A DNA stretch of 64,000 nucleotides from Desulfamplus sp964425195 (GTDB taxonomy: Bacteria; Desulfobacterota; Desulfobacteria; Desulfobacterales; Desulfobacteraceae), in assembly GCA_964425195.1 (NCBI GenBank), contig CAYRLG010000016.1:22560-86559 (forward strand), written 5' to 3'. The notes under the pieces are model-generated. The model was not told where the DNA came from, ran no database searches, and worked only from the letters and a program-made list of their open reading frames with translations. The translations under genes were made by a program, and so were the position numbers. Shown here one piece after another: positions 53,940-60,842 of the stretch. Numbering within the stretch: position 1 is the stretch's first letter; each line of letters opens with the position of its first letter.

Positions 53940-54137
53940 ATGGATTGGCAGGAAAGATTAATATCGTTATTTGTTTATACAAGCAAGCATTATGATGGTT
54001 ATATTTGGACATATGTTCATGGAGTAAAAGTTCACATACTTGCATTCCGTAGAAACGGGTTGCTGCCGCTTCCTGACTACATTGGAGTAACTCCCGCAAG
54101 TGAGGCAGATATTAACGTGCTGAAAAATTATGAATAA
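53940..54137 (+). pseudogene. Internally deleted IS982-type transposase remnant
   Basis: The 65-residue frame joins two distant parts of an IS982/IS4-like DDE transposase. An N-terminus 'MDWQERLISLFVYTSKHYDG' is followed directly by a catalytic-core piece, 'YVHGVKVHILAFRRNGLLPL' then 'PDYIGVTPASEADI'. In intact relatives these are separated by well over 100 residues. The C-terminal part is missing, and the frame runs into the cas6-like fragment on the opposite strand. AGGAG precedes the ATG. It cannot encode an active transposase. Confidence 0.72.
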
Positions 54138-54237
54138 GATCGTAACCAGCAAACATATTACCAATATAACCTCTGAACTTATGTGTATGGTGTGGCTTAA
54201 GCTCAATGTCGTTTAAAGATAGCGTGGCTTTTTTCAT
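54112..54237 (-). pseudogene. Cas6-like N-terminal fragment
   Basis: A 41-residue minus-strand frame from ATG 54237. 'LSLNDIELKPHHTHKFRGYI' continues 'GNMFAGYDLIHN', resembling the N-terminal domain of Cas6-type CRISPR endoribonucleases (pattern 'LRGyiGnlF...LLHnH'). The similarity stops exactly where the transposase remnant begins on the other strand, at about 54128. Together with the cas1 fragment upstream it suggests a decayed CRISPR-Cas locus. The match is from memory of the family pattern and has not been searched. Confidence 0.55.
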
Positions 54238-54361
54238 TACATTACTCTTAAATAAAAATATATGGTTAAAAAAACATCGCAAGGATTTCATCATTAACAA
54301 GTTTTTTATCAAATCATTGACCAAGAACACTTTTGACCAAGCTAATCAAACCTGTTCCAAT

Positions 54362-54568
54362 TCAGTCTGCCAAGAAATACACACGACCAGCAGGGTCTCC
54401 ATAACCATCAAGGAAGATTATGTCTATATTGTTTTCAAGAGCCAATATACTTGACTGAGTTGATAGCATTACTTTATTTGATAAAACAATAGACTCTACA
54501 CGAGATACAGCAATATCAAGTATTTTATCTTCATTTTGAAGCCTGAAACATTCATCATGAAATCTACA
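54362..54568 (-). pseudogene. cas1: Cas1 N-terminal fragment
   Basis: A 68-residue open stretch on the minus strand, with no proper start codon, shows an unmistakable Cas1 N-terminal pattern. 'CFRLQNEDKILDIAVSRVES' is followed by 'IVLSNKVMLSTQSS', 'ILALENNIDIIFLDGYGDPA' and 'GRVYF'. A stop comes at 54362-54364, a second in-frame stop about 50 bases on, and the catalytic domain is absent. The first dozen residues and about 260 C-terminal residues are gone. Cas1 is the CRISPR adaptation integrase; this copy is dead. Its lack of an ATG start makes it easy to miss. Confidence 0.82.
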
Positions 54569-54650
54569 GTTTCAGTTTAACGGAAAAATAGTGTAAAGTA
54601 AAACCCGCTGAAAGAACAATATAACCCTTAAAACTCAGGAGATAAGAGGC

Positions 54651-55883
54651 ATGACTGTTTTTGAATACAGTGCCTTAACAGATAAAGGAAAAAAGAAGAG
54701 AGGAATAGTAGATGCTGATAGCATAGTGTCGGCTGGTTTAAAGCTAAGACAACAAAATATATTTCCAACATCAATTAATGAGATTAAAAGTGAAATTTCA
54801 ACAAATAACTATTCAATAAGATTATTTCCAAACAACATTATCTTTTCTAAAATCCGCAAGGCTGAAATTGCAGTTGTGACACGTCAACTTGCAACTCTTC
54901 TTTCAGCCGGATTTCCTCTTGTAACGGCTCTATCCACAATTGTGACTCAAACAGAGTCCAAAGCTCTTCAGAAAGTATTCTCAAAAATCAAAGAGTCAAT
55001 TGAGGAGGGAAAAAGTTTTTCTCAGGCACTATCTCAATATCCATCAGTTTTTTCTAATGTTTACATAAATATGGTTCATGCAGGAGAGTCATCAGGAACA
55101 CTTGAACTTGTGTTGGAGCGTCTTGCTGATATAACTGAAAAGCAAGAAGAGACACGCAAAAAGATAGAGACATCTCTTGCATATCCAATTCTAATGAGCA
55201 TCACAGGTGCTGCAGTCCTTGTGTTTTTGATAACATATATTGTTCCCGGAATTATAAAGATATTTACAGATATGAATCAGCAACTCCCTGCCCCCACCCG
55301 TCTGCTTATATCTATAAGCTCTTTTTTTCAATCCTTCTGGTGGATTTTGCTGCTAATTCCAATTATTATTACCTTTATAATTTATGCTCTTAGAAAAACT
55401 GCAAAAGGGTTAGAGATAACTGACAAAACTCTTCTTATTATTCCAAAGATTGGCAAAATGATAAAAAAAAATGCAATTGCCAGATTTGCAGGGATCCTTG
55501 CATCTCTTCTTGCCAATGGAGTTCCAATGCTCACTGCTCTTGATATATCAAGAAATACCACTGGAAATAGTGTCATTAAAAATAGAATCACATCAGCAGC
55601 AGAGCTTGTAAAGCAAGGTGGAGAGCTTGGAAATGCACTTGATGGAAGCAAAGAGTTTCCTTCTCTTGCAATACAGATGATTAAAGTTGGAGAAAAGAGT
55701 GGAAAACTTGAACTTATGCTTGAAAAAACTGCTCAACTCTTTCAAAAAGAGACCGAATCAAGCCTGATTGCAATGACAGCACTGCTTGAGCCTATTATCA
55801 TTCTTATAATGGGTGCTGTTGTAGGATTTATTGTGTTGGCGATCTGCCTGCCGATTTTTGAGATGAATCAACTTGCACGTTAA
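54651..55883 (+). CDS. Type II secretion / type IV pilus inner-membrane platform protein (GspF/PilC)
   Basis: Platform protein on which the assembly ATPase acts. 410 residues: 'FEYSALTDKGKKKRGIVDAD' at the N-terminus and two homologous GspF domains. The first is about 72-195 ('RQLATLLSAGFPLVTALSTI', 'VYINMVHAGESSGTLELVLE'). The second is about 275-400 ('FAGILASLLANGVPMLTALD', 'AIQMIKVGEKSGKLELMLEK'). Three membrane helices are present. No ATPase or pilin gene is adjacent, but a prepilin peptidase gene starts at the right end of the window. Confidence 0.93.
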   Translation: MTVFEYSALTDKGKKKRGIVDADSIVSAGLKLRQQNIFPTSINEIKSEISTNNYSIRLFPNNIIFSKIRKAEIAVVTRQLATLLSAGFPLVTALSTIVTQTESKALQKVFSKIKESIEEGKSFSQALSQYPSVFSNVYINMVHAGESSGTLELVLERLADITEKQEETRKKIETSLAYPILMSITGAAVLVFLITYIVPGIIKIFTDMNQQLPAPTRLLISISSFFQSFWWILLLIPIIITFIIYALRKTAKGLEITDKTLLIIPKIGKMIKKNAIARFAGILASLLANGVPMLTALDISRNTTGNSVIKNRITSAAELVKQGGELGNALDGSKEFPSLAIQMIKVGEKSGKLELMLEKTAQLFQKETESSLIAMTALLEPIIILIMGAVVGFIVLAICLPIFEMNQLAR

Positions 55884-55906
55884 TATTAAATTTAAGGAAA
55901 ATTGCT

Positions 55907-57370
55907 ATGAAGAATAAACCATTTAGTTTGATAAAACGGATTAAGATAAGAGATTTACTCTCTAATTATCTATATATTTTTTGCTTAATACTACTGTCAC
56001 TTTTGCACATTAACTCTTCATGGGCTTCTGACAAAAATAGGTTAAACAAAACAGCACTTAGTAACTCTGTTGGAGTACTACTTTGCACTGAAAATGGTAA
56101 TGTAATCTACTCTAAAAATGCCCAAAAAGCCTTTGTTCCTGCATCAACAATAAAGGTACTTACAAGCCTATCTGCTCGTTACTATCTTGGAGAGGATTAT
56201 CGGTTTAAAACAGAGTTTTTTATTGATAGTGGAGTTCAAAAGCATACTATTACAAAAAATATAGTGTCAAATAGTAATTTAAAACAGCAATTTTCCCATA
56301 TTAATCTTAAAATAAAAGGGTATGGAGATCCTCTTTTTACCTCTGCTATTATTCGTGATACATGCCATAAGTTAAGTTTAATCTTAAGATCAAAAAATAT
56401 TAAATATATTAATAACATAATTGTTGATAACACATTTTTTGCATCCAACATTAATATTGATGGAAAATCAGATACAAACAACCCTTATGATGCCTTTGTT
56501 GGAGCACTCTCTGCCAATTTTAATACAGTTGCTTTCCAATATAGTAAGAGAGAACAATGTTATATAAGTGATGACCCTGAAACTCCATTGATTCCTTTTG
56601 TTATGAATAGAGTACAATCTTCTGGACTTAAAAGAGGCAGAGTTGTTTTATCTGAACAGGAGAGCAGGCTTTATGCTGGTATGTTGATACAACACTTTCT
56701 TTCACAAGAGGGGATAGCAATAAAAGGTATAGTAACCACAGGAACTATCGCACATGGTGATACTCTCCTATATAGATTTGTCTCTCCTTATGATATTGAC
56801 GAAATAACAAGAAGACTTTTAGATTATTCAAGTAACTTTATGGCAAATCAGCTCTTTTTAAGTACTGGTGCACAAGCATTCTCCCCACCAGCAACTGTTG
56901 AGAAAGGAGTTGCTGCAATGGCTAAATATGCTAAACAGATAGTTGGAATATTACCATCTGAACAATTAAACTCTGTAAAGGTAAATCATAGCAACTACTT
57001 AGACTCTCAGAGATCAAATCTTTTTTTTGTTGAAGGCTCAGGACTTTCACGCAAAAACAGGATTTCTCCTGCTGATATGATAAAGGTGCTTAAACAATTT
57101 AAACCCAATTACCATCTTATGAAAAGAGCAGAGATAGTAGCAGATAACATCAAATTAGCTTACAGCGGGTCTAATTATACTATTGCTCGCAGTGGTAATG
57201 AGTATTATAAAACTGGAACGTTAAATAGTGTAAAAACAAGATGCGGATATTTTCAGACATCCCAAGGTTTATATCCATTTGTGATTATGGTTAATGAAAG
57301 CGGAGCAGGATATGACAAAATAAGGCAGTCTCTTTGGAAAAGCGTATTAGCTTATGAAGGGAAAATATGA
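55907..57370 (+). CDS. dacB: D-alanyl-D-alanine carboxypeptidase / PBP4 (S13 family)
   Basis: A periplasmic low-molecular-weight penicillin-binding protein trimming or cutting peptidoglycan cross-links. A signal segment (about 16-39, ending near 'SSWAS') is followed by three serine-acyltransferase motifs: S-x-x-K in 'PASTIKVLTSLSA', S-x-N in 'LDYSSNFMANQLFL' and K-T-G in 'YYKTGTLNSVKTRCGY'. 487 residues, typical of S13 enzymes. It lies 23 bases after the gspF-like gene and is followed by two hairpins. Confidence 0.92.
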   Translation: MKNKPFSLIKRIKIRDLLSNYLYIFCLILLSLLHINSSWASDKNRLNKTALSNSVGVLLCTENGNVIYSKNAQKAFVPASTIKVLTSLSARYYLGEDYRFKTEFFIDSGVQKHTITKNIVSNSNLKQQFSHINLKIKGYGDPLFTSAIIRDTCHKLSLILRSKNIKYINNIIVDNTFFASNINIDGKSDTNNPYDAFVGALSANFNTVAFQYSKREQCYISDDPETPLIPFVMNRVQSSGLKRGRVVLSEQESRLYAGMLIQHFLSQEGIAIKGIVTTGTIAHGDTLLYRFVSPYDIDEITRRLLDYSSNFMANQLFLSTGAQAFSPPATVEKGVAAMAKYAKQIVGILPSEQLNSVKVNHSNYLDSQRSNLFFVEGSGLSRKNRISPADMIKVLKQFKPNYHLMKRAEIVADNIKLAYSGSNYTIARSGNEYYKTGTLNSVKTRCGYFQTSQGLYPFVIMVNESGAGYDKIRQSLWKSVLAYEGKI

Positions 57371-57381
57371 GAAAATAATAA

Positions 57382-57403
57382 AGGGCACAAAATATAGTGC
57401 CCT
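57382..57403 (+). terminator. Hairpin after dacB
   Basis: A 7-bp stem AGGGCAC / GTGCCCT with an 8-base loop starts 12 bases after the dacB stop. There is no strong T-tract. It probably ends the plus-strand transcript. Confidence 0.55.
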
Positions 57404-57437
57404 AAGTCTCATTAAGTTATAAAATATTTCAATAGTA

Positions 57438-57468
57438 ATCACTTTTGGATTAGGTTTCTAAAAGTGAT
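57438..57468. terminator. Bidirectional hairpin between dacB and folE2
   Basis: A 9-bp stem ATCACTTTT / AAAAGTGAT with a 13-base loop, followed on the plus strand by ATTTTCT. It sits in the gap between two convergent genes, so it can stop transcription from either side. Confidence 0.6.
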
Positions 57469-57486
57469 ATTTTCTATAGTGATTTA

Positions 57487-58281
57487 TTATGATTTAGTGA
57501 TACTTTGCCTGCTTCTCTCAATATAGGCGTATGCACTGTGGTTATGTATAGATTCAAAATTTTCAGCACTTACTGAAAACCAGGTGATATTATCATCCTC
57601 CATTAAAACTTTAGCAACATCACGGACAACATCTTCAACAAACTTAGGATTTTGATATGCTTGTTCAGTAACATGTTTTTCATCTTCTCGTTTAAGAACT
57701 GAAAATAGTTCACAAGATGCAGCCTTCTCAACAATATCAATAATATCTTCAATCCAGATAAACTTTTTAAACCTTGTACTTACTAAAACCTCTCCACGCT
57801 GATTATGCGCACCAAAATCGCTTATCTCTTTGGAACATGGACAGACAGAGGTGATTGGTACACCAACTTTTACCATTAAATCACGGCTTTTATCTGAGGT
57901 TCTTGACGATCCTATAATGGAACAGGTGTAATCCATAAGCCCACGTGCTCCTGTAACTGGAGAACTCTTTTCCACAAAATATGGGAAAGTTATCTCAATA
58001 TGGGAAGATTGGGCTTCAAGAGTTTTTTTCATATCTTCAAGTATGTGGCTCAATGACTCAAGAGATACCTGTGAACGAAATGTATGAAGCATCTCAACAA
58101 ATCTACTCATGTGAGTCCCTTTTGATTGATGAGGAAGGTTCACATACATATTTATCATTGCAACTGTAGATTGCATTCCATTTCTTTTATCCAGTACCTT
58201 TATAGGATAACGCAACTCTTTTATGCCGACTTTATCAATTGGTATATTACGGTAATCACGCTGTTTTTGAATATCTATCAT
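57487..58281 (-). CDS. folE2: GTP cyclohydrolase IB (FolE2 type)
   Basis: Opens the GTP ring to dihydroneopterin triphosphate for folate and related pterins, using the metal-flexible FolE2 fold. 264 residues, starting 'DIQKQRDYRNIPIDKVGIKE'. The family signature is 'VCPCSKEISDFGAHNQRGEV', with the metal-ligand Cys, and 'AQSSHIEITFPYFVEKSSPV' comes earlier. It is downstream of greA and rpoZ on the same strand. Confidence 0.94.
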   Translation of the reverse strand: MIDIQKQRDYRNIPIDKVGIKELRYPIKVLDKRNGMQSTVAMINMYVNLPHQSKGTHMSRFVEMLHTFRSQVSLESLSHILEDMKKTLEAQSSHIEITFPYFVEKSSPVTGARGLMDYTCSIIGSSRTSDKSRDLMVKVGVPITSVCPCSKEISDFGAHNQRGEVLVSTRFKKFIWIEDIIDIVEKAASCELFSVLKREDEKHVTEQAYQNPKFVEDVVRDVAKVLMEDDNITWFSVSAENFESIHNHSAYAYIERSRQSITKS

Positions 58282-58358
58282 GGTATCTACTTTAGAGATT
58301 TGGTGAAAATTAAAAATTAATTTATGATCGCATCAATCTCTATTTTGTTGTTAATTAT

Positions 58359-58574
58359 TCAATCTCTATCCATTTTAATAACAACTTTGTTAGCGGCAAT
58401 CTCTCTGAGAGCTGTCACCACATCCTCATTTTTTGATGCTTTAACGAGAAAATCAGAACCTTCTTTTATCTGTCTGACACGCTGTGCTGCCATGTGAACA
58501 AGTGCGAATCTACTTGGTACATTCTTAAGACAATCTTCAATAGTAACTCTTGCCAAAATCTCTCCTCCATTCAA
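58359..58574 (-). CDS. rpoZ: RNA polymerase omega subunit
   Basis: Small RNA-polymerase assembly subunit and ppGpp-contact protein. 71 residues: 'MNGGEILARVTIEDCLKNVP' then 'SRFALVHMAAQRVRQI', the conserved core, and 'NKVVIKMDRD' at the end. It lies 33 bases after greA; pairing of two RNA-polymerase accessory genes is sensible. Confidence 0.93.
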   Translation of the reverse strand: MNGGEILARVTIEDCLKNVPSRFALVHMAAQRVRQIKEGSDFLVKASKNEDVVTALREIAANKVVIKMDRD

Positions 58575-58607
58575 TTACAAAACTTAGATATCAATAACTT
58601 TATAAAA

Positions 58608-59090
58608 CTATAAAATAGAAATAATCTCATAAGAGCGTTTTCCACCGGGAGCTTGTAGCACAACGTCATCTCCAGGCTTTTTACCAAGAAGAGCTTTTCC
58701 AAGGGGTGATGAAACTGAAATTTTTCCCTTTGAGATATCTGACTCCTCTTGTCCTACGAGCATATATTCAACCTCCTCTTCAGAGTCAAGATTCTCAAGA
58801 AGTACTCTTGAAGCAAATCTTACACAATCTTTAGGTACAGTATCAGGATCAATCACCTTGGCACTTGCTATTTTATACCCCAACTCTCCAATTCTTCCTT
58901 CAATAAAGGATTGCCTCTCTTTAGCAGCATCAAACTCTGCATTTTCTGAAAGGTCTCCATGTGCTCTTGCAGTCTCTATTGCTTTAATATTTTGAGGTCT
59001 ATCAATAGTTTTTAGCCTTTCAAGCTCTTTTTTTAGAGCGTTGTATCCCTCTACTGTAATTGGTATCTGCTCCAACTTCTTATTCTCCAT
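58608..59090 (-). CDS. greA: Transcript cleavage factor GreA
   Basis: Rescues backtracked RNA polymerase by stimulating transcript cleavage. 160 residues: an N-terminal coiled coil with the acidic tip in 'ARAHGDLSENAEFDAAKERQ' and a C-terminal FKBP-like domain ('ISVSSPLGKALLGKKPGDDV'). Normal length. Confidence 0.97.
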   Translation of the reverse strand: MENKKLEQIPITVEGYNALKKELERLKTIDRPQNIKAIETARAHGDLSENAEFDAAKERQSFIEGRIGELGYKIASAKVIDPDTVPKDCVRFASRVLLENLDSEEEVEYMLVGQEESDISKGKISVSSPLGKALLGKKPGDDVVLQAPGGKRSYEIISIL

Positions 59091-59234
59091 TTAATTTCAC
59101 AATTCTTATGCCTCCAAAATATGTAAGGAGACACACTTTAATTTTACAACTTTCTATAACATTAGAATAGTTACTTTAGCTATGATTTTAAAATCGAAAT
59201 AATTAAATTTTTAAATTTGAATCGTTAAACAAAA

Positions 59235-59897
59235 CTACTTTAAATACGCTATAATAGTTGATCCAGCTTCCACTTTTTGACCAATAGCAACTTCAATTTT
59301 ACTATCCAAAGGTAGATATAAATCAAGTCTTGAACCAAAACAGATCATACCATATCGATTGCCACGTTCAACCATATCGCCTTTTTTAACTTTAGATACA
59401 ATACGTCTTGCTATAAGCCCTGCAATTTGAACAACAGTGTAAATTGCACCAGAATCTGTTTTTATTATTAGTGCATTTCTCTCATTATGCTCAGAAGCTT
59501 TATCAAAAGAAGCATTGATAAATTTTCCCGGCACATAAATAACATCTTCAACCACACCTTTGAACGGTATTCTGTTTACATGGACATTAAACACATTCAT
59601 AAAAATACTTATCTTTATACAGGATTGATGCGTAAAGTCATTGGTTTGTCTCCTATCTATAACAATAATTCTCCCATCAGCAGGTGAGATTATACAGTTA
59701 GGTTTATCAGGTACAGACCTTTGGGGATCCCTAAAAAACCAACATATAAATATTGTTATAAACAGGGCAGTCCATCCCAAAATAGCCCAACCAGCAATAA
59801 AAATTAAAACAGTTACAACTATAGCTGTAACAATAAATTTAAGTCCCGGGGCTGCAATAGGCATCCTCGATTTATGTGGCCACTCGTTTCTATTCAT
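59235..59897 (-). CDS. psd: Phosphatidylserine decarboxylase proenzyme (short type)
   Basis: Makes phosphatidylethanolamine from phosphatidylserine. 220 residues: two N-terminal membrane helices (about 18-55), 'ISPADGRIIVIDRRQT', 'SIFMNVFNVHVNRIPFKGVV' and 'IVSKVKKGDMVERGNRYGMI'. The self-cleavage site 'CFGSRLDLYLP' provides the pyruvoyl serine, as in the short PSD type. pssA is not adjacent here. Confidence 0.93.
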   Translation of the reverse strand: MNRNEWPHKSRMPIAAPGLKFIVTAIVVTVLIFIAGWAILGWTALFITIFICWFFRDPQRSVPDKPNCIISPADGRIIVIDRRQTNDFTHQSCIKISIFMNVFNVHVNRIPFKGVVEDVIYVPGKFINASFDKASEHNERNALIIKTDSGAIYTVVQIAGLIARRIVSKVKKGDMVERGNRYGMICFGSRLDLYLPLDSKIEVAIGQKVEAGSTIIAYLK

Positions 59898-60146
59898 ATC
59901 TTAATATTACTACTATTAAATCAGATTGTTATTATTGATTAAAGCAAAAAAGAAGATAATCTTATACAATTAATTGCTACAAGAACTATTTTGGTTAATA
60001 ACAGACGGACAATTTATTGTCAACAAAAGCACCTATAGCAGTTTAATAAAAGGCAATCTATCTTGACCAATAAGAGAGCCTACTATTTAAAAAAAGCAAT
60101 CAGTTCTATTACTAAAAATAATTTGTTTTTAAGAAAAACAGGTACA

Positions 60147-60842
60147 TTATTTATGTTGCTGTTCATAGTTGAGCTCTGCATCAGACCTTCTAATATAGGA
60201 AGGGGTTATTGCATTAGGCAACATAGAAAGGCGGGATTTATCCTCAAAAACAGTATGAGCCAAAGCAGATGCCCTGATAAAATTTTGAAATGGAGGGGCA
60301 AAAAGAGCTTTATCTGCCATAAATTTCTGAATAAAATGACGAAAAGTTACAGCTCCAGAACCAACAAACATACAAATTTTAGACCCAACAATCTCCAATG
60401 CCTGCTCAGGAGCAATAACAAGTTCTTTGCTCTTTTGAATTAACTTGCCATTATCAAAGTGGTAGATAGCAAAATAGACTTCTCCTCTTTTGGCATCCAT
60501 CATTACACAGACTGGAATAGATGAAAATATGAATTGAAATGCAATACCATCAAGGCTTGATACACCTGCTGAAGGTTTAGATGTTGCAAATGCTAAACCT
60601 TTAACAATACTGATACCTATCCGTAACCCTGTAAAGCTGCCGGGACCACAAGTAGCAACAAAACCATCAATATCACTTATCTTTATACCTGCATCTTTTT
60701 CCACCATACGCACAATAATATCCATTAATGTGCGGGAGTGGGTCATCTTATTGAGATGAAAAGTTTCATAAATAGGTATATCATCTTCTACAAGTGCAAC
60801 AGAACTGCTCTGTTCCGCCGTATCAACTGCAAGAATCTTCAT
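60147..60842 (-). CDS. tsaB: tRNA threonylcarbamoyladenosine biosynthesis protein TsaB
   Basis: Non-catalytic partner of TsaD in making t6A at tRNA position 37. It begins 'MKILAVDTAEQSSSVALVED', with 'MTHSRTLMDIIVRMVEKDAG' and the signature 'GFVATCGPGSFTGLRIGISI'. The start is placed at 60842 for the family N-terminus; an upstream in-frame TTG at 60863 and ATG at 60851 lack support. The coding region overlaps the end of lon by 20 bases. Confidence 0.94.
   Translation of the reverse strand: MKILAVDTAEQSSSVALVEDDIPIYETFHLNKMTHSRTLMDIIVRMVEKDAGIKISDIDGFVATCGPGSFTGLRIGISIVKGLAFATSKPSAGVSSLDGIAFQFIFSSIPVCVMMDAKRGEVYFAIYHFDNGKLIQKSKELVIAPEQALEIVGSKICMFVGSGAVTFRHFIQKFMADKALFAPPFQNFIRASALAHTVFEDKSRLSMLPNAITPSYIRRSDAELNYEQQHK

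Larger units (their letters stand above)
53685..54650. other. 966-base gene graveyard between fliQ and the gspF-like gene
   Basis: No intact gene is seen. The order is an AT-rich stretch with a GTTTC...GAAAC unit, the transposase remnant, the cas6-like fragment, about 125 unassigned bases (54238-54361) with stops in all useful frames, the cas1 fragment, and about 80 bases leading to the gspF-like gene. The cas fragments read on the minus strand and the transposase remnant on the plus strand. It must also hold the fliQ and gspF-like promoters. Confidence 0.7.

Noticed and set aside
54206..54454. 82-codon plus-strand frame in the cas/IS debris
   Set aside because: It is the antisense shadow of the cas1 and cas6-like fragments, which make better sense on the minus strand.
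53695..54650. An intact CRISPR array
   Set aside because: No regularly spaced repeated units; only one CRISPR-like unit is present.
60063..60443. 126-codon plus-strand frame overlapping tsaB
   Set aside because: Mostly antisense to tsaB, Cys/Lys/Arg-rich with no ribosome-binding site or recognisable motif.
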